NCBI GenBank assembly: GCA_963733265.1
Contig: CAVTCF010000001.1
Coordinates: 620,001 to 684,000, forward strand
DNA from: PALSA-1006 sp963733265
Lineage (GTDB): Bacteria > Pseudomonadota > Gammaproteobacteria > Burkholderiales > Gallionellaceae
DNA: 64,000 bases
Direction of reading: 5' to 3'
Each line of letters opens with the position of its first letter. Position 1 is the first letter of the stretch. Below the pieces are notes generated by a model. That model searched no databases, had not been told where the DNA came from, and worked only from the letters and a program-made list of their open reading frames with translations. The translations under genes were made by a program, and so were the position numbers. Shown piece after piece: positions 33,355 through 42,472 of this stretch.

Positions 33355-34383
33355 CCAACACCCCGGATCGGCATGCTTGAGATCGCCAGTCACAGCATAG
33401 GTCAGGCAGCGCAGGCCTCCGCGACAGATACTTTGATAAGTGCAGTGTTCACAGCCGGTACTGACCCACGCCGGATCGCGCAGGCGTTGGAATAATGCGC
33501 TTTGGTATAGCGTGGCGAGCGGAGTCTGATAGACGTTGCCCACCGCAATCGGCAAACGTCTGCAAGGGTATAGCGTGCCGTCCGGCATGACCGTTACTAA
33601 GGTATCGCCCGCTGTGCAGCGGTATGCGCGCTCATCGCTCTCGATAAATTGCAACGCGCGGTGCATGGAAACCTCGTTGCGCTTGCCCCAAATTATCTGC
33701 CTGGGTTGTTGCTGGGTACGCATCAACTGAAAAAATTCTTGGGCTTCATTGGGCGAGAGGACTTCTGCACTGTCTGCCTGACCCGTCGGGATAAGCCTGT
33801 CCGACCAGACTCGGGAAACCCCCAACTGTCGTCCCAGTTGCGCCACAGCGGGAAATTCCCGCCAATTCGACCGTTGCGCGGTAAACGAAATGACGCAAGC
33901 AACCCCTTCTGAAATTAACGCTTCCATCCCCGCGATAGCCGCTTCAAAACTGCCTATCCCCCGGATGCGCTCATGTGTCTCGCGTACGCCCTCGATGCTA
34001 ACCTGAACGTGATGCGTACCCCATTTGCGTAATTGCCTGGCCATCGCGCGATCAATCAGAGTGCCGTTGCTGAGTATGCCAAAACCGATATAGTCACGGG
34101 TTTTAACCAGCGTCTCCATGAACGCCGGAAACTCGCGCAAGGCTAATGGTTCACCGCCGGTTACATTGATGTGCCCATGCTTGATATGATGAATATTCAG
34201 AAAGCCCCGATAGTCGAGCAGCAATTTGTGCCAGTCCGCCAGTCCGCGTTCTTCGCCCTGATAACTGCTCTGATAGCAATGCGTGCAGCGCAGATTGCAA
34301 CGATCTGAAAGATGCCATTGCAGCAGCAAACGAGCGGGTCTGTGCTGGCTGAGGGGCGATTGACTAATATCGCGCAATGACAT
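33298..34383 (-). CDS. Radical SAM/SPASM protein
   Basis: 361 residues from the ATG at 34383; an ATG at 34446 is possible, and neither has a clear ribosome site. The radical SAM cluster motif CNLRCTHC is at residues 29-36, NVTGGEPL follows, and a C-terminal SPASM domain with C-x2-C, GCEHCTYQSICRGGLRC and DPGCW would hold one or two auxiliary [4Fe-4S] clusters. SPASM enzymes typically modify peptides or proteins (PqqE, sulfatase maturases, RiPP enzymes). The C-terminus past DPGCW is an Ala/Ser/Thr-rich tail encoded opposite the Gly/Cys tail of the TIGR04222-like gene. Confidence 0.88.
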   Translation of the reverse strand: MSLRDISQSPLSQHRPARLLLQWHLSDRCNLRCTHCYQSSYQGEERGLADWHKLLLDYRGFLNIHHIKHGHINVTGGEPLALREFPAFMETLVKTRDYIGFGILSNGTLIDRAMARQLRKWGTHHVQVSIEGVRETHERIRGIGSFEAAIAGMEALISEGVACVISFTAQRSNWREFPAVAQLGRQLGVSRVWSDRLIPTGQADSAEVLSPNEAQEFFQLMRTQQQPRQIIWGKRNEVSMHRALQFIESDERAYRCTAGDTLVTVMPDGTLYPCRRLPIAVGNVYQTPLATLYQSALFQRLRDPAWVSTGCEHCTYQSICRGGLRCLTYAVTGDLKHADPGCWLAASPASASATTPAAIRT

Positions 34384-34497
34384 TTTTAGGTATAGAAAAT
34401 TCTGATAACAGCCTCGAATGTCAGTAGCGGACACATCTTTATACATCCCGCAGCAAACTAATATTGACTCTCAAGGTATTACTTGAATTGACGCAAA

Positions 34498-35472
34498 TTA
34501 GCGCGGCTGCGCCCAGACCGGATTAACACTAACGTCAATTTTTTTCGGCAGCAATCCCTCTGACGTAAATTCATCGGCAATCTTCTGTTGTTCAGCTATG
34601 GCATTCCCGTCAATCGGCCTTACCTCAAGGCTGCGTCTGGAATTGGCTACCGCAATGGTTGCAGCATCGGTTCCAACCAGAGGACTCAGGAATTCGGCAG
34701 CCTCCTTCGGATTCTTCTTCGCCCATTCACCGACTTTGCGAAGTTCATCGATGACTATCTTAAGTACATTGGGTGAACGAATTGCATAAGGTGTCGAGGC
34801 AAGGTAGTAGCGACGATAGCTGACTTGGGCAAAGTTCCCGTCAGTTAACACTCGAACGGGCGTCGTCTTCTGCAAGGCGGCAACAAAGGGTTCCCAAACA
34901 GCCCAGGCATCTATCGAGCCGCCCTCAAAGGCAGCCCGGCCATCAGCGGGTTGTAGATAAGCAGGCTCAATATCTTTCCATTTTAAACCCGCTTTTTTGA
35001 GGGATTCCAATATCAGGTAGTGAGACCCGGATGCTTTAGCCACGCCGATTTTTTTGCCTTTAAGGTCGGCTACGGAGTGAATAGGGGAGTCTTTTTGGAC
35101 AACGATGCTTTGGGCCGACGGGGAGGGAGTTTCCTGTGCCACATAAGTGAGTTGAGCCCCCGCCGCTTGGGCAAACAGGGGAACAGGGTCTGCCACATCA
35201 GCGGAAAAATCGATGTTCCCTACATTCAAACCCTCGAGAAGAGGAAGGCCGGAAGTAAACTCGTTCCATTGCACAGTGATGCCTAATGGTGCCAGGGCTT
35301 TTTCCAACGTGCTTTTAGCCTTGATGATGATTATCAACGTTGAGGATTTTTGGTATCCGATGCGTAAAACCTGTTCCGAAGCAGTTGCTGTCAAGGGAAC
35401 AATCGTTGTTAGTGAGGCTCCCAGAATCAATGAAAAAAGCATTTTGCGGAAATTTGAAATACTGTTATTCAT
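34498..35472 (-). CDS. Second aliphatic sulfonate-binding protein (SsuA-like)
   Basis: 324 residues with a signal peptide (cleavage near TATASEQ, about residue 32) and the SsuA features LRIGYQKSST, GLPLLEGLNVGNIDFSADVADPVP and SIDAWAVWEPF. It is a paralogue of the 20451-21434 protein with a different ligand region (the binding loop reads ADVADPVP rather than GYVGEAPP). No permease or ATPase gene is adjacent, so it may borrow the ssuBC-like transporter. It lies on the same strand as the upstream rhodanese/cysteine dioxygenase genes, 269 bp away. Confidence 0.88.
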   Translation of the reverse strand: MNNSISNFRKMLFSLILGASLTTIVPLTATASEQVLRIGYQKSSTLIIIIKAKSTLEKALAPLGITVQWNEFTSGLPLLEGLNVGNIDFSADVADPVPLFAQAAGAQLTYVAQETPSPSAQSIVVQKDSPIHSVADLKGKKIGVAKASGSHYLILESLKKAGLKWKDIEPAYLQPADGRAAFEGGSIDAWAVWEPFVAALQKTTPVRVLTDGNFAQVSYRRYYLASTPYAIRSPNVLKIVIDELRKVGEWAKKNPKEAAEFLSPLVGTDAATIAVANSRRSLEVRPIDGNAIAEQQKIADEFTSEGLLPKKIDVSVNPVWAQPR

Positions 35473-35741
35473 GCTCTGCCCCTGACTAAGGAAAATTGAT
35501 TCATTAAGAATGAGTTGCTACAAGATATAAAATTCGTGCCCTGCTTTGTTGGGAACTATTGGGGTTACCCTGCGTGGTGTTTTCAAAATACAGCCAAATT
35601 TTGACATCGATCATAGGTGATTAACTATTGAGTTCATATCAAGAAAACATGCTTAGCATATGCAATATTATTGATAAGCGTGGTGGTTTTCAAGACGAAT
35701 ATTTTAGCTCATTAAGAAAATCGAAAGAGCTACCGGCTAAT

Positions 35742-37340
35742 TTATATCACCTTAAAATTATGGGTGCCGTCTCTCGATAACTGTTCGACTAACCCAAATT
35801 CCCAATCAAGATAGCCCTGCATGGCTTCGCGTGGATTGTCCGTACCTTCGTAAGGACGCTTATACCGATCAATGGGTTCAGAGGCAAGATGTGTGGAGCC
35901 CTGTTCGATCGCGAAGCCGGAATCACGCCAGGCTTGAGTACCGCCATCCAGCACTACGATTGCAGCTGTAATTTGTGTTTGGATTTCAGCCGCTGCAAAT
36001 TTTGCAAGAAGACCGTCTTCGCTGGTTACAACATATCGGCTGGCTTTGGGGAGGAGTTTCAGATCGTTAGCTAAATTTGAACGAAGTACAAACCATGCAC
36101 CGGGAATATGTTGCCGAAAATAGTTTTGACTCGTAGCAATATCCAGCATAATTGTTCGCTCGGGTGAATTGAGCCAGTTCGATAAAGTGACCGGCGTAAT
36201 TTTGGGCACGTCAGGCAAGGGAGGAAGAGATTTTACTGTTTGGCCTGGCTCACTAAAATTTCTTGGCTGAGCCTCATCAAGCACGTAAGTTTCCCATCCC
36301 ATTTGTGCCAACCAGGAAGCGCTCATATTGGCACGAACATTATCACTGTCTGCCAGCACGAGACGTGCGCCACGTACCGGTGCGACCATTTCTGTTTCTT
36401 GCACTAACTGTCCACCGGGTGCGGAAAGGAATCCCGGAATATGGCCGGTGATGAATTCTTCAGGTGTGCGTACATCGAAGAAATAAGTCGTCCGATTATT
36501 CTGTTTTTTCCAGTTCTGTATGTCAGTTGGCAGCACTCGCTTAACACCAGCTTTATCGGCAACTATGCGGGCTCCGGCTGCCGCTTTAGTTTTGTTAATT
36601 TCAGTTATATCGTTGCAACGGCGGTCTTGACCTTGATCGAGTTTTTGACCGGCTAATTTCCAGCCGATAGTGCCGTTACGTAGCGCTGCCACAGGGTTTG
36701 ACAATCCTGCATTGATCAGTGATTGAGCGCCGATAATACTGCGGGTACGCCCCGCACAATTCACAATTACCTGTGTTTCCGTATTAGGTGCTAGTTCACG
36801 AATTCTGAGTACAAGTTCAGCTCCGGGCATGCTCGTGGCGGTAGGTATGCTCATGGTCTGATATTCGTCAAAGCGACGGGCATCAACGATGACCAGATCG
36901 GCTTTCGAGTCGATCAGTGTCTGAACTTCTTCGGCGGAGAGCGAAGGTGTGTGTCGTTTGGCTTCGACCAACTCGCCAAAAGCCTTGCTGGGTACATTCA
37001 CGTCGCGAAAAATCTCGCCGCCATCTTGCTGCCAGCCGCTCACACCGCCAGCCAACATGGCAACGTCGGTGTAACCGAGGGACACTAATTTTTTCGCGGC
37101 AACTTCGGCCAAGCCTTCTCCATCATCAAGCGTGACAATCGGAACGCCCCGGCGCGGCAATTTTGTATAGGCATCCAGCTCGAGGTGAGACAAAGGGAAA
37201 TTGGCGGCAAACAGCGGATGAGCTTGTGCGTGTGGATGTTCTTCGCGCACATCAAGCAGCGCAATCTCATGCCGATTCAGAAGTGCCGCATGAATGTCGG
37301 CAAATCTTTTTAACGGAATCGTTAGGCTTGTTGCACTCAT
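35742..37340 (-). CDS. Four-domain rhodanese-like protein
   Basis: 532 residues with four rhodanese folds, seen as repeats of LLDVREEHPHA, VDARRFDEY, FFDVRTPEEFITGH and LDIATSQNYFRQH. Only the second domain keeps an active-site Cys (Cys195 in NCAGRTRS). The equivalent loops of domains 1, 3 and 4 read LDDGEGL, LADSDNV and TSEDGL. One catalytic and three structural or binding domains are therefore expected. It starts 7 bases after the cysteine dioxygenase stop, so it should handle sulfane sulfur or sulfite linked to cysteine breakdown. Confidence 0.9.
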   Translation of the reverse strand: MSATSLTIPLKRFADIHAALLNRHEIALLDVREEHPHAQAHPLFAANFPLSHLELDAYTKLPRRGVPIVTLDDGEGLAEVAAKKLVSLGYTDVAMLAGGVSGWQQDGGEIFRDVNVPSKAFGELVEAKRHTPSLSAEEVQTLIDSKADLVIVDARRFDEYQTMSIPTATSMPGAELVLRIRELAPNTETQVIVNCAGRTRSIIGAQSLINAGLSNPVAALRNGTIGWKLAGQKLDQGQDRRCNDITEINKTKAAAGARIVADKAGVKRVLPTDIQNWKKQNNRTTYFFDVRTPEEFITGHIPGFLSAPGGQLVQETEMVAPVRGARLVLADSDNVRANMSASWLAQMGWETYVLDEAQPRNFSEPGQTVKSLPPLPDVPKITPVTLSNWLNSPERTIMLDIATSQNYFRQHIPGAWFVLRSNLANDLKLLPKASRYVVTSEDGLLAKFAAAEIQTQITAAIVVLDGGTQAWRDSGFAIEQGSTHLASEPIDRYKRPYEGTDNPREAMQGYLDWEFGLVEQLSRDGTHNFKVI

Positions 37341-37347
37341 GCTTTAT

Positions 37348-37920
37348 TCATTTCCAGAGATTAGGAACTGTGCTGTTGGCATAACCGGAAACGAATGATT
37401 TTTCTGCCCCGGTTACAGGGTCAAATACATGTCTGTTTACACGACCAATATTGGAACCATAAACGTGAATGCTGATGGAAACCTGATCATGCAAATCGTT
37501 CGCCACTTCATGCACGTCACCAATGGTGGGAGACACAGCGGTTGTCTGGCCGGGCAAAAGCACGCCGCTACTAATTGCCTTGTAGCTGCCGTCTGTCAGT
37601 TTTTGATAGTTGGTCGAGCGCTCACGACCACGCAACACACCGACCACCCCCCAAGTCAGATGATCATGTACTGGCGTTTTTTGCCCCGGCCCCCAGACGA
37701 AGCTGACAATAGATAGCCTTTCCAGCGGGTCGGCATAAAGCAGGTATTGCTGGTAATACGTTGGATGCGGTTGGGCAAAAGCTTCGGGCAACCAGTCATC
37801 GTTTGCAACCAGTGCCGATAGAAGCTTGCTTCCATCCGTCAGAATTTTTTCTTCGCCGGGATGAGTTTCCAGCAAGCGGGTAATCTCCTTGGTAAAGGTC
37901 AGCAGTTTTTCAATACTCAT
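37348..37920 (-). CDS. Cysteine dioxygenase
   Basis: A 190-residue cupin oxidising cysteine to cysteine sulfinate with non-haem iron. The three-His iron site is visible: His85 and His87 in PVHDHLTWG and His137 in GDVHEVAN. GAAGG lies 9 bases before the start. Coupled to the rhodanese gene downstream and 50 bp after the sulfurtransferase gene, it forms a cysteine-sulfur oxidation module. Bacterial relatives acting on 3-mercaptopropionate have similar sequences, so the substrate is not certain. Confidence 0.88.
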   Translation of the reverse strand: MSIEKLLTFTKEITRLLETHPGEEKILTDGSKLLSALVANDDWLPEAFAQPHPTYYQQYLLYADPLERLSIVSFVWGPGQKTPVHDHLTWGVVGVLRGRERSTNYQKLTDGSYKAISSGVLLPGQTTAVSPTIGDVHEVANDLHDQVSISIHVYGSNIGRVNRHVFDPVTGAEKSFVSGYANSTVPNLWK

Positions 37921-37970
37921 GATACGAACCTTCTCAAGTATTTAGGGATGTTACGGGGAACGCTTGAAAC

Positions 37971-38801
37971 TCAGATCTCAACAGGTCGTTTAGGGTCGGC
38001 ACACCACTCGCTCCAACTGCCCGCATATAATTGCGAACCACTGAGCCCCGCATTCTCCATCGAAAGTAAATTATGGCATGCTGTTACACCCGAGCCGCAT
38101 TGATGAATGACATCTGAAGCCCGAGTATTTCCGAGTAAAGCCAAAAATTCTTGCCGGAGTATTTCCGGCGACTTAAATTGACCCGCGTCTAAATTGTCTT
38201 TAAAGAAACGATTCAATGCCCCTGGAATGTGTCCGGCAACAGGATCGAGTGTTTCATTTTGTCCGTGAAATCTATCTGACGAGCGTGCATCAATCACTTT
38301 TCTACGCTGTAAAGTAAGATTATTTAATATCTCATCAACCAATGCCAATCCTTGGTACTCAATGGGCTTGAGTTGCGGTTTAAATGGAGTTGGGTTGTGA
38401 ATTGAAGTGCTGATCTGACCTTTCCATGAGTCGAAACCGCCGTCGAGTACTTGCACTTTTTCATGGCCGATTGAGCTCAGCATCCACCATAACCGACTCG
38501 CAAAAACAGAGCCTTGGTCATCATAAGCTATAACATGAATGTCTGGGGAAACTCCCAGGCGTTGTCTCGTTCTTGCCCAATTTACCGGCGTTGGAAGCGG
38601 GTGACGTCCATTCGTCCCGGTTTTTGAGTCTGATAAATCTTTCTCCAGATCAATATGTATTGCACCCGGAATGTGTTGCGAAAGGTATCTCTGATACCCT
38701 GCTTCAGGCCGAGGTAAATCAAAACGGCAATCGCAAATCAATAGATTTGTCTCGCCAAATATGAGTTCTTGTAACTGATTTGAGTTGATTAGAGAATTCA
38801 T
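37971..38801 (-). CDS. sseA: 3-Mercaptopyruvate/thiosulfate sulfurtransferase (SseA-like)
   Basis: 276 residues from the ATG at 38801 (a TTG six codons upstream is less likely). It is a tandem rhodanese: an inactive N-terminal domain and a catalytic C-terminal domain with the loop CGSGVTAC (Cys235), which is the mercaptopyruvate-type rather than the thiosulfate-type (CRKGVTA) loop. It moves sulfur from 3-mercaptopyruvate to cyanide or thiols. It leads the sulfur module with cysteine dioxygenase and the four-domain rhodanese. Confidence 0.9.
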   Translation of the reverse strand: MNSLINSNQLQELIFGETNLLICDCRFDLPRPEAGYQRYLSQHIPGAIHIDLEKDLSDSKTGTNGRHPLPTPVNWARTRQRLGVSPDIHVIAYDDQGSVFASRLWWMLSSIGHEKVQVLDGGFDSWKGQISTSIHNPTPFKPQLKPIEYQGLALVDEILNNLTLQRRKVIDARSSDRFHGQNETLDPVAGHIPGALNRFFKDNLDAGQFKSPEILRQEFLALLGNTRASDVIHQCGSGVTACHNLLSMENAGLSGSQLYAGSWSEWCADPKRPVEI

Positions 38802-38914
38802 AAGCCTAATAGTAGTCAATTTTTCAGAATTGTACTTTGCTACCCAAGGGTGAAATAATTAATTTTAAGGTAAATATTATATGCATATCTTCCTGTGTAC
38901 TGGGATAATTGCGC

Positions 38915-40342
38915 ATGACAAAAACTATTTCAACCCCGTCTTCGTCCACCATTATTAATGCAGGGCCTTCTTTCACAGTTCTGCCGCTCGCACCGGCAAT
39001 GTTGGCGAACTTGCAGCAACTCGAATATCTGACCATGACGCCCATTCAGGAGGTCAGCTTGCCTATCACGCTTGCCGGTCACGACCTTATTGCGCAAGCG
39101 AAAACTGGTAGCGGCAAAACAGCATCGTTTGCACTGCCCTTATTAACCAACCTTAATCCGCGCCGCTTTGCTGTGCAGGCGATGGTGCTGTGTCCCACAC
39201 GCGAATTGGCCGATCAGGTAATGCAAGAGATTCGCCGCCTTGCCCGGTTTGCGGACAATATCAAAATTCTGTCGCTCGTCGGCGGATCAACCATGCGCCC
39301 GCAGCGCGACAGTCTGGAGCATGGGGCGCATATTGTCGTCGGCACGCCGGGGCGCATCATGGATCATCTGGAGCGCGGTAGTTTGAAGCTGGATGCGCTC
39401 AACACGCTGGTACTTGATGAGGCGGATCGCATGTTGGATATGGGCTTTTACGACGATATCGCTTTCGTCGTGAAGCAATGTCCGGTACAACGCCAGACGC
39501 TGCTGTTTTCAGCAACGTACCCGGATGGTGTCACGCGACTGGCACGGCAATTTATGCGCGATCCAAAGGAAGTAAAGCTGCTGGAACAGCATGAAGAAAG
39601 CAAAATTCGCCAGCGCTTTTATAAGGTGGAAAATGAGAACCGTTTGCAGGTCGTCGCTCAGTTGCTCAAGTTCTACCGCCCCGTCAGCACCTTGGCCTTT
39701 TGTAACACCAAGCAACAATGCCGCTCTCTCTTGGAAGTGCTGCACGCGCAAGGCATTAAAGCATTGACTTTGAATGGTGATATGGAGCAGCGCGAACGCG
39801 ATCAGGTGTTAATCCAATTCGCAAATCGAAGTTGCTCGGTGCTGGTGGCAACCGATGTGGCTGCGCGGGGCTTGGATATTGCGCAACTCGAAGCCGTTAT
39901 CAATGTTGATGTTACGCCAGACCCGGAAATTCATATCCACCGCATTGGCCGCACCGGTCGTGCCGATGAAAAGGGTTGGGCGCTGAACTTGTGCAGCCCC
40001 GCAGAGCGGAATCGCATTATCGCGATTGCGCAGATGATGCACATCGAACCGGAATGGCATGACTTGGAATCTTTGCAAAGCGCTGACAATTCACCACTGG
40101 TGCCACCGATGGTGACGCTGCAAATCCTCGGCGGTCGCAAAGAAAAAATCCGTCCCGGTGACGTGCTGGGTGCGCTTACCGGTGAAGCCGGGTTCACGCG
40201 CGAGCAGGTAGGCAAGATCACCGTGACTGATATGTCTACCTATGTTGCTGTTGTGCGCGATATTGCGAAAGTGGCAGTAAAAAAACTATCGGCTGGTAAA
40301 GTCAAAGGCAAAACAGTTAAGGTCAGGGCGCTGGAGGATTGA
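38915..40342 (+). CDS. dbpA: DEAD-box RNA helicase DbpA
   Basis: 475 residues from the ATG at 38915 (a TTG two codons earlier is less likely). The helicase motifs are Q-motif MTPIQ, AKTGSGKT, PTRELA, DEAD in LVLDEADRML, SAT, ATDVAARGLD and HRIGRTGR. The C-terminal 75 residues (VTLQILGGRKEKIRPGDVLG and onward) form the DbpA RNA-recognition domain that binds hairpin 92 of 23S rRNA. It acts in large-subunit ribosome assembly. It is divergent from sseA and convergent with the iron permease gene. Confidence 0.93.
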   Translation: MTKTISTPSSSTIINAGPSFTVLPLAPAMLANLQQLEYLTMTPIQEVSLPITLAGHDLIAQAKTGSGKTASFALPLLTNLNPRRFAVQAMVLCPTRELADQVMQEIRRLARFADNIKILSLVGGSTMRPQRDSLEHGAHIVVGTPGRIMDHLERGSLKLDALNTLVLDEADRMLDMGFYDDIAFVVKQCPVQRQTLLFSATYPDGVTRLARQFMRDPKEVKLLEQHEESKIRQRFYKVENENRLQVVAQLLKFYRPVSTLAFCNTKQQCRSLLEVLHAQGIKALTLNGDMEQRERDQVLIQFANRSCSVLVATDVAARGLDIAQLEAVINVDVTPDPEIHIHRIGRTGRADEKGWALNLCSPAERNRIIAIAQMMHIEPEWHDLESLQSADNSPLVPPMVTLQILGGRKEKIRPGDVLGALTGEAGFTREQVGKITVTDMSTYVAVVRDIAKVAVKKLSAGKVKGKTVKVRALED

Positions 40343-40355
40343 ACCTTGCCTTCAT

Positions 40356-41186
40356 TCATTGACCGGGTAGTCGTTGCGGTTTGGGTTCGTGGCCAAACAG
40401 TCGCATAAGCGCCATGATCATCATCAGTGTTGCGGCAAAGACAATGAGCTGGATACCCGTGGGTCGATCCGAATATCCGATCAAAGTATGCAGGGCTTTC
40501 CCGGCTAAACTGCCATCCGAAAGCACTGCCGAAGTATCCCACGCCACATTGGAAAACAGGGTCACAAGACCTGCCTGCTGAAGAAAGACAATGGCCTGAG
40601 AAGCCATTCCGGCAGCCAGAAGTGATATTAGAATAGTTGTAACTGTAAACAGATGCCGCGCCGGAATGCGTAGCAGCCCAAAATACATCAGGGCGCTGAT
40701 GACGGCCCCGAGCGCCAGACCGATTGCGCCTCCCAGGAACATCGACATGACAGTGTTGCCTCCAGACAATGCGATGCCATATAGAAACAGCACGATCTCG
40801 GAACCTTCGCGCAGAATGGCAACGCCGACTACGATGGCTAACGCGGTTAGTGAGCGCTGGCCGCTAATGACATCCTCGCTCAATGTTTTCATATGTTGAG
40901 CTATATGCCGCCCCTCACGCGCCATCCACACATTGTGTCCGGTCAGCATTAATACGGCGATGAATAACACAGATGCGTTAAACATCTCTTGTCCGGTGCC
41001 AGCCAACATGTTGGAGATGGAGTCTGCAAATGCCGCGACCAGGCATGCGCCAGCCAGTCCACCCGTGATGCCAGCCCCTAACCAACGGTTTCGACCGGGG
41101 ACGCCACGCGTCGCTGCCAAAACAATACCAATAACCAATCCGGCTTCAATAACTTCACGAAATACAATAATTAGTGTGGCAAGCAT
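40356..41186 (-). CDS. FTR1/EfeU-family iron permease
   Basis: 276 residues with seven predicted spans and the two iron-binding REXXE motifs: REVIE at residues 10-14 and REGSE near 126. FTR1-type permeases take up iron through the inner membrane, usually with an oxidase or a periplasmic partner. It is the last gene of a Fur-box-controlled operon after a cupredoxin-like and an outer-membrane-like gene. No EfeB peroxidase is seen. It converges on dbpA with a 13-bp gap. Confidence 0.92.
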   Translation of the reverse strand: MLATLIIVFREVIEAGLVIGIVLAATRGVPGRNRWLGAGITGGLAGACLVAAFADSISNMLAGTGQEMFNASVLFIAVLMLTGHNVWMAREGRHIAQHMKTLSEDVISGQRSLTALAIVVGVAILREGSEIVLFLYGIALSGGNTVMSMFLGGAIGLALGAVISALMYFGLLRIPARHLFTVTTILISLLAAGMASQAIVFLQQAGLVTLFSNVAWDTSAVLSDGSLAGKALHTLIGYSDRPTGIQLIVFAATLMMIMALMRLFGHEPKPQRLPGQ

Positions 41187-41197
41187 GTTTGAATCCT

Positions 41198-41953
41198 CTA
41201 AAAATGCAATTCGTACTCAGCCATCAATCTTGTCGCCCTCGCTGCTGCGGCATTGCTGATTCCGGCAAAATATCCCAGTTGATATTTGAGATGACCAAAA
41301 AGCTTTCCATAGATTGCCGGGCCAATATAATGTTCCTGTGCATTGAAGTATTGAAACTGCGAGCTTTGCCCCAAGTCACTTTGTATTTCTATGCCCGGCT
41401 GAAAATAGATATTGAAGCGATAACGCGTATTCCACAGAAAAACATAATCCGGGCCGCTATTCCCGGAAAACTTGCCGACATTTTGGGTAAGTCCTATATT
41501 GGTCGTGCTGGTAAATTTCCCCGCATCCTTCTGTAGCAGCAATTTAGATTCAACTGAATTTGGCGCACCATCCTGGGTGGAAAAATCATAGGCAATCAAC
41601 ATTCCCGCATCCAGCCAGTATTCACCGGACTCAACAAATTGATAACGGCCTTCGATTTCGTTCGCGACCAGTTGAAGCGTGCTGTCCGGATCTTTGGAAT
41701 ATTCGGCACTGATTTCAACTTCAATCCGGGGAGTGAGTCCGACCTCAAGCGTTGCTTCGCCTACCTGGGCGTTATTTTTATCCGGATTCGGATCAAACGA
41801 ACGGGCGAAGCTATATTCCAAAGAAAGTTCGCGGTATTCAACATTGGGCGAATACATTTCATCCAGCCCAAATGCGGTGCTGTCATTGGGCGAGCAGGCA
41901 AGCGAGATGAATATAAAGAAGGCTGCACAGTACTGGTGCTGGTAATGAATCAT
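41198..41953 (-). CDS. Putative outer-membrane beta-barrel protein of the iron operon
   Basis: 251 residues with an N-terminal signal (possibly lipoprotein-like, ISLACSPND with Cys near residue 20) and alternating polar/hydrophobic strands ending in the barrel-type aromatic terminus AEYELHF. It contains many short beta patterns such as YRFNIYFQPGIEI. It lies 11 bp upstream of the FTR1 gene and 50 bp downstream of the cupredoxin gene, so it likely helps iron or metal passage across the outer membrane. No named family is recognised. Confidence 0.65.
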   Translation of the reverse strand: MIHYQHQYCAAFFIFISLACSPNDSTAFGLDEMYSPNVEYRELSLEYSFARSFDPNPDKNNAQVGEATLEVGLTPRIEVEISAEYSKDPDSTLQLVANEIEGRYQFVESGEYWLDAGMLIAYDFSTQDGAPNSVESKLLLQKDAGKFTSTTNIGLTQNVGKFSGNSGPDYVFLWNTRYRFNIYFQPGIEIQSDLGQSSQFQYFNAQEHYIGPAIYGKLFGHLKYQLGYFAGISNAAAARATRLMAEYELHF

Positions 41954-42003
41954 GGAATATCTCCACCTTTGCTTTTGTTTAATTTGTCGAATTCGGGTAA
42001 GCG

Positions 42004-42333
42004 TTATTTGGCAATGATGACGCCGGTTGTCGTGTCACGATGAAAGTCATCGAAGTAGCCATATTTGCCAGCTTCAAGCGGCCCGATAAATACGATTATT
42101 TCGCTGTTTCCTCCGACCACTTTTTCGCGGTTAAGATCGCTGCTCTCAAACTCGGCAGGCGTTGGGTCCTGATTTTTTACAATGAGTTTTATTTTCTGTC
42201 CTGCCGGAACAGCGAGCTCCTTGGGAGAAAACTGGTTGTTCTTGAGGGTGATGACGTAATCCTCCGCGTATGCGGCCGCTGAAAATAGCATTGAAACAGT
42301 CAGGACTACTGTTGAAATCGCGGGTATGTTCAT
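42004..42333 (-). CDS. Periplasmic cupredoxin-like protein
   Basis: 109 residues with a signal peptide ending AAAYAED (about residue 24) and an 85-residue cupredoxin fold (VITLKNNQFSPKELAVPAGQ), similar to the N-terminal domain of EfeO. The usual copper Cys is absent (GKYGYFDDFHRDTT at the expected loop), so it may bind iron or copper through other residues such as the His and acidic groups. It is the first gene of the operon, with two Fur boxes directly upstream. Confidence 0.8.
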   Translation of the reverse strand: MNIPAISTVVLTVSMLFSAAAYAEDYVITLKNNQFSPKELAVPAGQKIKLIVKNQDPTPAEFESSDLNREKVVGGNSEIIVFIGPLEAGKYGYFDDFHRDTTTGVIIAK

Positions 42334-42370
42334 AAAAGCTGCTCCTTCTTTAGTTGGGGGTTTAAATATT

Positions 42371-42417
42371 ATTGATAATCATTCTCAATTGAAATAAATG
42401 ATAATCATTCTCATTTG
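42371..42417. promoter_or_regulatory. Tandem Fur boxes between fur and the iron operon
   Basis: The core TGATAATCATT occurs twice, at 42373-42383 and 42399-42409, each followed by CTCA, 26 bp apart. Both match the GATAATGATAATCATTATC consensus over its centre. They lie between the divergent fur gene and the cupredoxin gene and can repress both under iron-replete conditions, giving fur autoregulation. Confidence 0.88.
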
Positions 42418-42472
42418 CAATTGCAAGAGAATTAATCTAATATTTCTTGGCATAATTTAAAGAGAGTTCACC

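Noticed and set aside
42373..42409. Repeated TGATAATCATTCTCA as the start of a CRISPR-like array
   Set aside because: Only two copies, and they match the Fur box consensus between fur and an iron operon.
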